A stretch of DNA of 64,000 bases from Colwellia sp. M166 (GTDB lineage: Bacteria; Pseudomonadota; Gammaproteobacteria; Enterobacterales; Alteromonadaceae). The notes beneath the pieces were generated by a model. That model was not told where the DNA came from and searched no databases. It saw only the letters and a program-made list of their open reading frames with translations. Position numbers and translations under genes: made by a program. This document shows positions 27,555 to 36,884 of the stretch, piece by piece (within the stretch, counting starts at the first letter, position 1; the number at the start of each line of letters is the position of its first letter). The DNA is taken from contig NZ_CP040755.1 in assembly GCF_024585285.1 (NCBI RefSeq), positions 372,001-436,000 of the forward strand. The letters run 5' to 3'.

Positions 27555-28381
27555 TATAAATACCACATAGTTGATAAATACCAGCCGGTTTGATTGTTAA
27601 TGGCTGCAATGCTTCCCAAATCAACATAAGCTAATGTAAGACTGATATTTTTATTTGGAAACCACGCAACAAAAATATCTTTCCAATGATTTTCACCTAA
27701 ATTCAAATTATCTGGTTTTTGCCTATACTCTACGCCAACGGCTAAATGTCGATTTAACAAGATAGCGGTTGAGGCTTCAAATTGAATTTTTTGTTTCTGA
27801 TCTGCACCACCAAAACCAAGCAGCCCAATTTGATTGCTTTTCGTATGTCTTGCAGTGATATTCCACAACCAGTTATAGCCGTTAATAAAGCCGAGATGAA
27901 GTTTACTAGCAGCGATATAAATATCGCTGCCTGAGTCTTTTTCTGCCCCTAAGGCAAACGCGACATCATTGGTTTTTAACTTTTTTGCTTGAATACCTAA
28001 ACTCACCTGTGGCAAATCCGAGTAGACAAGATCACCGAATAACTTAATTTTTGCGCCTACAATGGTTTGCTTTAAGTCTAGCTTAAGCGGTTTTACTTGA
28101 AAGCTTTGTTTGGCAAATGATAACTCTATACGGTCATAAAAATTTGCCTGTAAACCACAAGTATTTAGCGCGAAATCTTTTACCGTTACGCGCGCGCATG
28201 AGCCACTGATAGCAACACTTTCTTGTGTTGCATACCCCGCTAATTGTGCCCAAGGAACAATGCCACCACCACCAGCCCCCTCAATTTGAGAAACGCCAGG
28301 TGTGGCTAAAATCTTGCCTTGCGCTAAACAATTAACTGAAAAAACCATAAGTAAGGCAAAAGTGACGAAAACTTTATTCAT
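27554..28381 (-). CDS. DUF3034 family exported protein
   Basis: The protein has 275 residues. A signal peptide (MNKVFVTFALLMVFSVNCLAQG) is followed by the family start GKILATPGVSQIEGAGGGGIVPWAQLAGYAT. The rest is alternating beta strands ending AYVDLGSIAAINNQTGWYLSTMWYL, like a small outer-membrane barrel with a C-terminal aromatic. Function is unknown. It overlaps the GGDEF/EAL gene by 8 bp and the globin gene by 1 bp. Confidence 0.85.
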   Translation of the reverse strand: MNKVFVTFALLMVFSVNCLAQGKILATPGVSQIEGAGGGGIVPWAQLAGYATQESVAISGSCARVTVKDFALNTCGLQANFYDRIELSFAKQSFQVKPLKLDLKQTIVGAKIKLFGDLVYSDLPQVSLGIQAKKLKTNDVAFALGAEKDSGSDIYIAASKLHLGFINGYNWLWNITARHTKSNQIGLLGFGGADQKQKIQFEASTAILLNRHLAVGVEYRQKPDNLNLGENHWKDIFVAWFPNKNISLTLAYVDLGSIAAINNQTGWYLSTMWYL

Positions 28382-30692
28382 AAGTTTTTAACCATGTAAG
28401 TAATTGTGCTGAATTAATTGGACGTGAAATGTAGTAGCCTTGGACATGATTACATTTCATCGCTTTGAGCATATCAAGTGAAGCTTTGTTTTCAACGCCT
28501 TCAGCAACAACGCTAAAACCCAGTTGGTGGCTCAGCTCTATGGTAGATTGCACTATGTATTGGTCTTTCGCAGATTTATCTAGCTCAAGGATAAAAGCTT
28601 TATCTATTTTTAGCTCATCGATAGGCAGTTGTTTTAATTTTCCTAACGATGATTGACCAATACCATAGTCATCAACAGAGATTTGAATACCAGATTGCTT
28701 TAACTGGCATAAACGACTAATGACGAGATCTTCATTGGTCATGATATCACGCTCAGTAATTTCTAAGGTGATCAGGTTTGGATCGGCATTGTACTTTGCT
28801 AGAGTATCAAAGATAAAGTCGACAAAATCTATATGGGTAATATCTTGCGCTGAAATATTAATAGCCACTTTAAGTTCGATATTATTTTCGCGCCAAGCTT
28901 GTTGTTGTTTGAGCACGGTATCGATCACCCAGTGGGTTAATTTAATAATTAACCCTGATTGTTCTGCCAAGTGAATAAATAGTTCAGGTGAAATAAACTG
29001 GCCGTCAGGCTTTATCCAACGAATTAATGATTCAACTTTTTCTATTTTACCTGTGTCTAAATTGAGCTTAGGTTGATAAACCATAAATAACTCACCAGCA
29101 TTATGAGCGATTACGGCTCTTAGCTCTTCCAGTAAGTTTAACCTTTCTAAATAGGCCTCATCTTCACCATCTTGGTAAGTTCTTATCGTTTTACTTTCAT
29201 TTCTTGCCGCTTCCAAGGCTATGGTGGTTCTTCTCACTAATTCCTTCGCATTGCTACTTTGTTCTGGGAAAAGGCAGGCACCAAGACGAAAGTTTAAATT
29301 TAGCCATAACTTGTTAACTTGCATGGGAGCTTTTAAGTGAATTAAGTAATTTTCAATAATATCTTGCTGGCATTCTCCATTAGCTAAGTTGATGACGATG
29401 AAAAATTCATCACCAGAAAAACGACCGATCATCACCATCTCTTCTTGATAAATATCTTTGATACGTTGAGCAACAGATTTAAGGGTCAAATCACCTATAT
29501 CAGAGCCTAAGCTGTCGTTGATACGTTTAAAGTTGCGGATATTAATCGCCAAAACTAATAAGGTACAATGGCTATGGTGATCATGCGAGGCAATATGCTT
29601 TGAGAGCATGTCAATAAATGTTGAACGATTATAAATATTGGTTAATGAGTCGTGTTTGGCTTGATAATTTATTTTACGTTCGCGTTGTTGGATCTTTTGT
29701 CCCATTTTAATAAAGCTGTCATAAACGTGATTCACTTCCATACTACCGTTTGACATATTCTTATCATGTTCATATTTTCCTTGAGCAAAGTCATTGCTTA
29801 ATTGTGTTAATTGTTGCAATGGTTTTGTCAAGTTTTTGGCAATTATGCTACTAGCGACAGCGGTAAAGCCAATAATAAAAAACGAGATGAGCAGGGTGAT
29901 TGAAACAAGTTTATCCAGTTCGATATAACTGGGTGATAAATCAACTGAGACCTGTGCAATGTAGTCATGATTTTGTGAATTAGTAAATGTTATTCTTTTG
30001 TTTTCATAGAGTTTTCTTTGAAATAACAACCATGAGTTATCCATTTTATTGAAATAGTTGTTATGGAGGTCATCAAGATGTTGTAGGCTGGTGATAATCA
30101 AGGCATCGTTGTAGAAAAAACTAACTTCAACGGCCATCAACCTCTTGAGTTCATTAATAAAGGCTAGATCTATTTGAAAGCCAATAACCGAATAAGCGAT
30201 CGTTCTTGGCGCGTTCACCGGCAGAACAATAAGCTGATATAGATTACCATCGATCAGCATTAACTGAGTTTTGTTCAAATTAAGTTTTATGGTATTTAAA
30301 TTTTTTGCCAAAGCTGGATCCGAGGTAAAGCGGTCATTGTTTGAAGAAATAATTTCACCGTTTAAATCGCTCAACAGCATTAAGCTGGCATTAATGCGAG
30401 AACCATGATTTTCTAATACGCTGGCTATGGTGCCATTATCACGTGAGGCAACGGCTTGTTTAAAGCCAAAGTCTGCTGTGAGTACTTTTGATGCCGTCAG
30501 CAATAAGGCTTCTTTGGCTGTTAAATATTCTATTAAGACATTTTCTGCGCTAATAATTCTTTGATTTATTTGCTGATTGTGTGAGGTAATGGTTTTCCAT
30601 AAAGACACTGCTAATAAACATGTCACCGTCAGAATAACCAGCGATACAGCCAGTAAAGTGACCTGTCGGCGTAAACTAACTTTATGAGCCAT
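28374..30692 (-). CDS. membrane GGDEF/EAL protein with degenerate GGDEF
   Basis: The protein has 772 residues. Helices at about 10-30 and 265-290 bracket a periplasmic sensor region, and HAMP follows. The GGDEF site reads RFSGDEFFI (first Gly replaced), so cyclase activity is uncertain. The EAL domain reads KVESLIRW instead of EALxR but keeps LEITERD, DDYGIG, KIDKAFI and AEGVEN, so phosphodiesterase activity is plausible. Overlaps with both neighbours (11 bp and 8 bp) show tight operon coupling. The periplasmic cupredoxin-like product may feed its sensor. Confidence 0.92.
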   Translation of the reverse strand: MAHKVSLRRQVTLLAVSLVILTVTCLLAVSLWKTITSHNQQINQRIISAENVLIEYLTAKEALLLTASKVLTADFGFKQAVASRDNGTIASVLENHGSRINASLMLLSDLNGEIISSNNDRFTSDPALAKNLNTIKLNLNKTQLMLIDGNLYQLIVLPVNAPRTIAYSVIGFQIDLAFINELKRLMAVEVSFFYNDALIITSLQHLDDLHNNYFNKMDNSWLLFQRKLYENKRITFTNSQNHDYIAQVSVDLSPSYIELDKLVSITLLISFFIIGFTAVASSIIAKNLTKPLQQLTQLSNDFAQGKYEHDKNMSNGSMEVNHVYDSFIKMGQKIQQRERKINYQAKHDSLTNIYNRSTFIDMLSKHIASHDHHSHCTLLVLAINIRNFKRINDSLGSDIGDLTLKSVAQRIKDIYQEEMVMIGRFSGDEFFIVINLANGECQQDIIENYLIHLKAPMQVNKLWLNLNFRLGACLFPEQSSNAKELVRRTTIALEAARNESKTIRTYQDGEDEAYLERLNLLEELRAVIAHNAGELFMVYQPKLNLDTGKIEKVESLIRWIKPDGQFISPELFIHLAEQSGLIIKLTHWVIDTVLKQQQAWRENNIELKVAINISAQDITHIDFVDFIFDTLAKYNADPNLITLEITERDIMTNEDLVISRLCQLKQSGIQISVDDYGIGQSSLGKLKQLPIDELKIDKAFILELDKSAKDQYIVQSTIELSHQLGFSVVAEGVENKASLDMLKAMKCNHVQGYYISRPINSAQLLTWLKTYE

Positions 30693-31350
30693 GCTTTTTG
30701 AATATACTCTGAAAGGTATTTCTTGGCTCTGGAGAGTCCAATGCTAATTTAATTATAAATAAGGATTTATCCGTCGAATTAGTCACTAAATCAGCATAGT
30801 TAATTTGTTTAGTCTGGCCGACAGAACCTGATAGATTGGCATGCCAAAGTTTAATACTTTGGTATTTAATAGTGCGGTCTAATGTTGCAATACCTTGCTT
30901 GTCTGTTATCAGCACCTGTGTTGAGTTTGCAATGTAAATATAACCGACCATTGAATCATGTATATTACAGCCTAATACCGAGATGCCTGCATTATTGAAC
31001 TGTAGCGGCGCTTTAGATTTACCTGAATATAGTTTTAATTCAAAAGGTTTAACTGCTGAGAAAGAATAAACATGGTGCCTAATGTTGTCGCTATTGGGGA
31101 AACTGACAAAATCGTGTTGCTTAATCACTAAAACTTCAGGTTCAAAACGCTTATTGATTTGGTCCATAATCAAAGTATTTGCTGGTGTTATATTTGTTGT
31201 AATGGGGGAGGTAACTGAAAATTCTAATATGGCATTCTCAATGGGTAGGCCATGTTGATCTTGTACGATAAATTGATCGGCATTGACTTGTCCAACAAGC
31301 ATCAAGAGTACAAAAAATTGGTATGAGGCATTTAAAAGATAACTTTTCAT
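30682..31350 (-). CDS. cupredoxin-like periplasmic protein (methylamine-utilization type)
   Basis: The protein has 222 residues from ATG 31350, chosen for TTTTGGAGTTT upstream; an upstream in-frame ATG lacks a site. The signal peptide is followed by DQFIVQDQHGLPIENAILEF and a cupredoxin fold. Candidate copper ligands are His in NSDNIRHHVYSF and Cys, His and Met in LGCNIHDSMVGYIYI. It heads the operon with GGDEF/EAL, DUF3034 and globin genes. A copper or redox sensing partner is inferred. Confidence 0.82.
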   Translation of the reverse strand: MKSYLLNASYQFFVLLMLVGQVNADQFIVQDQHGLPIENAILEFSVTSPITTNITPANTLIMDQINKRFEPEVLVIKQHDFVSFPNSDNIRHHVYSFSAVKPFELKLYSGKSKAPLQFNNAGISVLGCNIHDSMVGYIYIANSTQVLITDKQGIATLDRTIKYQSIKLWHANLSGSVGQTKQINYADLVTNSTDKSLFIIKLALDSPEPRNTFQSIFKKHGS

Positions 31351-31448
31351 AAACTCCAAAATAATATTATGCTTTAAGATAATCACAAGTTTGGCCATTA
31401 AGCATATTTGCTAATATTCAATGTAATTATAATTTGCGATTATACAAA

Positions 31449-31472
31449 CATATCATTGCGTGCAATGACATG
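31449..31472 (-). promoter_or_regulatory. inverted repeat upstream of the cupredoxin operon
   Basis: CATATCATTGC and GCAATGACATG form 11-bp arms with one mismatch around GT, with an inner perfect TCATTGC/GCAATGA. It lies about 100 bp upstream of the operon's first start codon, a typical operator position. Confidence 0.45.
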
Positions 31473-31545
31473 TTAACGCGAAGAGTAACACAACCACTAC
31501 CGTCGCTAATAATTTTTAACACACAATGGCATGTAAGGACATCAA

Positions 31546-33234
31546 TTACATAAACTTTTTTTCTACGGTGTTAACATCAACAGGTTTAGAAAAATAGTAG
31601 CCTTGTGTGCGTTGAATATTAAGTTGCTGACACAAGCTAAAACTATCTTGGTCTTCAATACCTTCAGCAACAATCTCTAAACCTAAAGAGTGCAGCATTG
31701 CTGAAAGCCCTTGTATTAAGGCGCGAGTTTTAGGCTTATTAGACGCTAGCATTAATGACTTATCGATTTTAACAGTATTAATTGGAAAATTTTGTAAATG
31801 CGACACGGATGAAAAACCAGTACCAAAATCATCTAAAGCAATGTGACAGCCAATATTGCTTAGTGACTCCATGACTTTAATGGCTTGTTCACTATTTTCG
31901 AGTAAGGCCGTTTCAGTTAATTCAAGTTCGACAAGTTCTGGCGCTAAGCCATACTTTGCTATGGTACTTTCAATGAAACTCACCAAGGCTTTATCGGTTA
32001 GTTGTATAACTGACAAATTAATTGAGATAGACCAGCTTTTTTTGTACTTTTTATTCCATGTTGCAATTTGCCGTATAGCTTCTTCTATAACCCATCGGCC
32101 GATGTCAATAATGACATGTGAGCATTCAGCAATACCAATAAAATTATCAGGAAAATGCAGTGTGCCTTGAAAGTTCCAACGTATTAATGCCTCAAAACCT
32201 GATATTTCTCTTGTCGCTGTTTCAAGGATGGGTTGGTAGTGCAAAACAAATTCATTTCGTTCTGCCGCACCAATCAAATTAGCTTCTAATTGGTAACGTT
32301 GTAAAAACTGTGCTTGCATTTGTTCTTCAAAAAAACAGATTTGATTCCGGCCAAGTTTTTTTGCGCGGTACATGGCGATATCGGCGTACTTAAGCAGTTC
32401 ATTGGCTTCAATACTGTTGTTGGGATAAATGGCAATGCCAATGCTTGCGGTCATTTTTATTTCTATTTCCGAAATAAAAAACGGTACCTCTAAGCAACTT
32501 AAGATGCGTTTAGTGACTCTTGTGGCATTATCTATGGTGTGGAGGTTAGCCAGTATAATGGCGAATTCGTCGCCTCCTAAGCGCGCAAATAATTCATTTT
32601 CACGTAAACAATGACCAATTCGATTTGATACCTGCTTTAATAGTTCATCACCGACATCATGGCCATGACTATCATTAATAAACTTAAAATTATCAAGATC
32701 AAATATAGCTAATGCTAAGATAGACTTAGCGCGAGGTTTTTGGCTGACACTCAAACGTAATGCTTCTTCAAATGAATAGCGATTAGCCAAGCCCGTTAAT
32801 GAATCGTGTTCAGCGAGTGTTTTTGCGTTTTGGTAGCTCACATACAGTTTTTGCTCTAGCTCAAAGCGAGCCTGTGATTGCAGTATAACCCGTTCCAATT
32901 TCGAGGAGCTGACTTCTGATTTTAATAAAAAATCTTGTGCACCAGCCTTGATACATTCTAAAGCTAATTCAGGTTGTTCTGAATTACTTAGCATGATAAT
33001 CGCGACATTTTTTTCTAAAGATGTATTGCGTAACTCCAGTAATAACTCAATACCATCGCGTTTTGGCATACGGTAATCTAATAGAATCACATCAAATTTA
33101 TTTACTGCAAAGACTGCTAATCCCTCATCTACAGATTCTGTTTCAGTAAAACTCCAGTTAATACTGGTTTTATTTAACGTTCGTTTAATATGTTCTCTAT
33201 CGACAATATCGTCATCAACAATCAAAATATTCAA
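31546..33234 (-). CDS. response regulator with REC-GGDEF-EAL
   Basis: The protein has 562 residues. The receiver (1-125) has acidic IVDDDIVD and phospho-Asp in ILLDYRMPKRDG. The GGDEF domain (about 140-300) is intact (RLGGDEFAII). The EAL domain (about 310-562) keeps FEALIRW, ELTETALL, DDFGTGFSS, KIDKSLM and AEGIED. Both c-di-GMP synthesis and hydrolysis are possible, set by phosphorylation. It lies 44 bp after the stand-alone receiver gene and next to the histidine kinase, so all three likely form one pathway. Confidence 0.93.
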   Translation of the reverse strand: MNILIVDDDIVDREHIKRTLNKTSINWSFTETESVDEGLAVFAVNKFDVILLDYRMPKRDGIELLLELRNTSLEKNVAIIMLSNSEQPELALECIKAGAQDFLLKSEVSSSKLERVILQSQARFELEQKLYVSYQNAKTLAEHDSLTGLANRYSFEEALRLSVSQKPRAKSILALAIFDLDNFKFINDSHGHDVGDELLKQVSNRIGHCLRENELFARLGGDEFAIILANLHTIDNATRVTKRILSCLEVPFFISEIEIKMTASIGIAIYPNNSIEANELLKYADIAMYRAKKLGRNQICFFEEQMQAQFLQRYQLEANLIGAAERNEFVLHYQPILETATREISGFEALIRWNFQGTLHFPDNFIGIAECSHVIIDIGRWVIEEAIRQIATWNKKYKKSWSISINLSVIQLTDKALVSFIESTIAKYGLAPELVELELTETALLENSEQAIKVMESLSNIGCHIALDDFGTGFSSVSHLQNFPINTVKIDKSLMLASNKPKTRALIQGLSAMLHSLGLEIVAEGIEDQDSFSLCQQLNIQRTQGYYFSKPVDVNTVEKKFM

Positions 33235-33278
33235 CAGTTAGGCTCCTTGAGATTACATGAAAAAAGCACTTTCTTGGT

Positions 33279-33704
33279 TTACGCTTCAGGAAAATGCACA
33301 ATTTTCCGATAGTGCTTGAGCATTTTTACTATATCTAAAAATTCTTCGCCAGCATTTTCTTTAGCAAAATAACCGGCAATATTTTTTTTGTAGCTAGCCG
33401 TAATATCTTCATCTGATTTAGAGGTAGTTAAGACAAAAACAATACTTTTATCTAATTGTGGATCTTGACGAATTTCCTCTAAAAACTCTAAACCACTTAA
33501 ACGCGGCATTTGCAAATCTAACAGAATAATATAAGGAGAAGGCACAGCCCCAGAGCGTAACAACTCTAATCCCTCTAAGCCATCAGCTGCTCTAATGATA
33601 GTATTGCCGATATCTATCTTATTAAATGCCCGTGTTATTGCCATAGCGTCAATGTCGTCATCTTCGAGTAATAATAGTGTTATTTCACTGGTAAATAGGC
33701 TCAT
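33279..33704 (-). CDS. stand-alone receiver (Rcp1-like response regulator)
   Basis: The protein has 141 residues, a single REC domain. It has the acidic triad LLLEDDDIDA, phospho-Asp in IILLDLQMPRLSG, and Thr/Lys in FVLTTSKSDED. There is no output domain, as in Rcp1 proteins that pair with phytochrome-type kinases. It sits between the kinase (33 bp upstream) and REC-GGDEF-EAL genes and likely relays or buffers phosphate. Confidence 0.93.
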   Translation of the reverse strand: MSLFTSEITLLLLEDDDIDAMAITRAFNKIDIGNTIIRAADGLEGLELLRSGAVPSPYIILLDLQMPRLSGLEFLEEIRQDPQLDKSIVFVLTTSKSDEDITASYKKNIAGYFAKENAGEEFLDIVKMLKHYRKIVHFPEA

Positions 33705-33736
33705 GTAGCAATCCGTTGTAAGTTATGTCGTTTCAA

Positions 33737-35506
33737 TCAAATTGTAGTGTTTTTTTTAGCTGTGATGGGCCAGATAACGATTACTTTAGTGCCATTTAGA
33801 CCATCAGATTCTATCGCTAAACTGCCACCGTAGTGCTCAATTGTTTTCTTAGATAAAGAAAGCCCCATGCCACTACCTTCAACTTTATCCCTAGGCCTTA
33901 ATGTTTGGAACATTTCTAACGCTTTATCGAATAGCTCTTGTGGGATACCAGGACCATCGTCTTGGACACTAATGTAATGCATTCCTTGTTCTTGTTTATA
34001 AAGTATTTCAATATGGCCACTTGCTTTATCATGATGTTTTATCGCGTTTGATATTAGGTTACGTAAAACAATTTCTAACGGGGTTTTTGGGATTAATAAT
34101 AACTGCTTAGTAACTGAAAGTTTGAAGTTTTTTGGATGGTCTAATAAACTGAAAATTTCTTCGACTGTTGCCTTTAAGTCTAACTCTTCAGGAGCATAAT
34201 CATGGCGACCAATACGTGCATAATCGAGTAAATCATCAAGTAACCTATTCATGCGAATAGTACGATTTTTAAGTAAACTTAAATGTTCTTTGGAGCTATC
34301 AGGTAAGATATTTTGACAATCTTCAGTGATCCAATTAACTAGTTTTTGTATGGCGTTGAGCGGTGACTTTAAGTCATGTGAGGCTACATAGGCAAATTGC
34401 TCTAAATCTTGGTTTGATTTTTTTAAGCGTTGAGTGTTGATCTTTAGCTCTCGAGTAATGTTATCGGCATATTCTAATGCTTGTTTGCTGGCGCGAGAAA
34501 GAACAACAAATAATGCTAATAATAAGAGATTAAGGATGATACCGCTAGCCAGGATAAAATAAGGTTGATTTGAACGAGAGTCAGCACGAAAGGTTAAATT
34601 AGAGCTAATGACAAATTGCCATTCTCGACCATAAAGTTGAACATTTACTTTATCGGTAAATAATGGCTTAGCATCTATTTCAGCAGCCTCAATATTATCA
34701 AGGTCATTATACAGTACTTGACCGTTATCGTTGATTTCTAAGGTAACGTGACGTTTATCAATGGCTAATGTTCCAGAAATAAGCTTGTACATAATAAATG
34801 GTGCGTATGCCACGCCCTTGATCGAAGTTTGGCGGGTACTTACTGAGTTATGTGCCATCTCTTTATTATAAAAAGGTGCATAAAAAAGAAAACCTGGAGT
34901 TTGTTTGGCATCTTGCACTAAGGTTATTGGCCCCGTTAATTGTGCTAAACCGCTATCTCTTGCTTTTTTTATACCTGTGTAGCGGTTGTGTTCAAAGGCA
35001 ACATCTAATCCTACTGCTTGTTCGTTAGATAATGCCGGTTCAATATAGGTAATAGGCCACAGTTCATGCTCTTCATGTATTGGGTGTATGGTAAAGTTTG
35101 GTCGGCTTTTTTGCTGTGTTTGAATAAAGTTATCACGTTGCTCAGGTTTGATATTTAAAATCACACCTAAACCATTGATACCAGGGTAAGTTCTATCTAT
35201 TTGTAGGCTATTACTATAATTTCTCCATTGTTGATTAGTGAGCTCAGTTTCATTGGCATCAAGGTGGGCAACAGCGCCCCATAAAGCATGTTCATACAGT
35301 TGCATACGCTCTTTTACCAGCTCTATAACCTGTAATGACTCTCGTTCAAAACGTTCAGCGGCTCTCTCATTAACTTGTTCGGTGGTAATGTACCATGCAG
35401 CAGAGGTTAATATTGCTGAAAGACCTAGTATTAACCAGTGAAAGCCACGCAGATGACTAGAATAAATCAACTTCTGCCGTTCATCTTGAGTATCGCTTAT
35501 TTCCAT
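33737..35506 (-). CDS. CHASE-domain sensor histidine kinase
   Basis: The protein has 589 residues. Membrane helices at about 23-42 and 318-340 enclose a CHASE-like periplasmic sensor (YPGINGLGVILNIKPEQRDNF ... ARDSGLAQLTGPITL). HisKA has YVASHDLKSPLNAIQ. HATPase has the N box LISNAIKHHD, DDGPGIP and GSGMGLSLSKK. There is no attached receiver; the following gene supplies one. The ligand is unknown; CHASE domains bind small molecules such as cytokinin-like compounds in plants. Confidence 0.93.
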   Translation of the reverse strand: MEISDTQDERQKLIYSSHLRGFHWLILGLSAILTSAAWYITTEQVNERAAERFERESLQVIELVKERMQLYEHALWGAVAHLDANETELTNQQWRNYSNSLQIDRTYPGINGLGVILNIKPEQRDNFIQTQQKSRPNFTIHPIHEEHELWPITYIEPALSNEQAVGLDVAFEHNRYTGIKKARDSGLAQLTGPITLVQDAKQTPGFLFYAPFYNKEMAHNSVSTRQTSIKGVAYAPFIMYKLISGTLAIDKRHVTLEINDNGQVLYNDLDNIEAAEIDAKPLFTDKVNVQLYGREWQFVISSNLTFRADSRSNQPYFILASGIILNLLLLALFVVLSRASKQALEYADNITRELKINTQRLKKSNQDLEQFAYVASHDLKSPLNAIQKLVNWITEDCQNILPDSSKEHLSLLKNRTIRMNRLLDDLLDYARIGRHDYAPEELDLKATVEEIFSLLDHPKNFKLSVTKQLLLIPKTPLEIVLRNLISNAIKHHDKASGHIEILYKQEQGMHYISVQDDGPGIPQELFDKALEMFQTLRPRDKVEGSGMGLSLSKKTIEHYGGSLAIESDGLNGTKVIVIWPITAKKNTTI

Positions 35507-36158
35507 AGCGTCATATTCCTTAGTACCTTACATATATTTAGAACTTGCTACTAAAGGGGGGAATATAAGCTTCAATTTTGCTAGAAAATTAAATTCACCT
35601 ACAATAGATATCAGAGTCTATTAGTTTAACTTAAGCTCCCTAAAGTGTAATGCATTACACTTGAAAAGACAGGGAATGAATTTAACTACTCATAAAATAT
35701 AACAATAAAGCTCATTACATCATTAAGATAATATAAACATTCAGCTATTGCTAGTCGATTGATGCTAACTCAGTAACCGATGATTACTAATGCAATATTG
35801 AAAGGGTTATTAGTTTATAGAACCGCGTTACTAGCATAGTTCAACTATTGATGATTAACAGGAAAAGTTGCTAATGCTAAGATAAACAAAGCATATTTTA
35901 AAATATATAGCTAAACAATCGTTAGATCAACAACCCCTAATAGCTTTAACAAATATATGACTTAATCGTGCTTTACTAGCTACACTCATAGCATGGCTTT
36001 AGCTTTAATCAGTGGCAGTTTAAAATATAAACATTAATCTTTTTATTAGGGTTATGAGATTGATAAATTTATTTGATTAAACTGAGTTAATTAATACGTT
36101 TGCTAGCTTAAAACTAATCACTATAATCGCCGTTATTTACCACCAGTTGAGCAATAAT
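35507..36158. other. AT-rich intergenic region with a 20-bp palindrome
   Basis: The 652 bp separate two divergent transcription units. AAGTGTAATGCATTACACTT at 35643-35662 is a perfect palindrome, 137 bp upstream of the kinase start, and looks like an operator. No ORF with a credible start or RNA gene is seen in the rest. Confidence 0.55.
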
Positions 36159-36794
36159 ATGAAAATCAAACAAGCAACCTATACAAACTTAACCTTTGTC
36201 GTGGTTATTACCATGGTACTGTTAATTTCTACCAGCGCTTTTGCGTCAGCTGATGCTGCTAAAAACAAAGTTAAGGCCGTATTTGGTCAGATTGAAGCAT
36301 CGCTAGTTACTTTAAAGCAAACTCAGCGTTTGACGAAAGTTAACATTAGAGCGGTTTTAACTGAATACTTATTACCTGAAGTTGAAACACGATACTTTAC
36401 TTATAAAGTCCTTAATAAAAATCTAACTAAAGTGCCTGAAGCGCTGAGAGAGTCATTTGTTACTGAGTTATCTTTACAGCTTATTAACACTTATAGTAGT
36501 TTATTAAATAAATATAATAATGAACAACTCTATATTGGTCAGAGCTCTTTATCGCCAAGCGGGAAAATGGCAATGGTAGATATTACGATTGTTGGTAAAA
36601 CTAAAAGTAATAAAGCGCTAGTTAAACTGATGCAATCTAATGCTAATGATTGGCTTTTTTTTGATATCGAAGTTGAAGGCATTAGTTTATTACAGACTAA
36701 ACAAGGCGAAATAAATGCCAGTTTTAATCGCTTAGGTGTTGATGGCACGTTATTACATTTAAAAAATATTAATCAAAGAGTTATTGAAGAATAA
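36159..36794 (+). CDS. MlaC/Ttg2D-family periplasmic protein
   Basis: The protein has 211 residues from ATG 36159; an in-frame TTG at 36147 is less likely. The signal peptide is LTFVVVITMVLLISTSAFASA. VLTEYLLPEVETRYFTYKVLNKN and LRESFVTELSLQLINTYSSLLNKY match the MlaC core, which carries phospholipid between membranes. It is not in an mla operon here and is followed by mscS, so it may be a paralogue with another lipid-related role. Confidence 0.78.
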   Translation: MKIKQATYTNLTFVVVITMVLLISTSAFASADAAKNKVKAVFGQIEASLVTLKQTQRLTKVNIRAVLTEYLLPEVETRYFTYKVLNKNLTKVPEALRESFVTELSLQLINTYSSLLNKYNNEQLYIGQSSLSPSGKMAMVDITIVGKTKSNKALVKLMQSNANDWLFFDIEVEGISLLQTKQGEINASFNRLGVDGTLLHLKNINQRVIEE

Positions 36795-36884
36795 TCAACG
36801 ATGACAACTGTATTTTGAGCGCTTTTAATCCACGTTTAAAATGCATTAAGTAATAACTACAAGCATTATGGGAACAAGGTTAAT

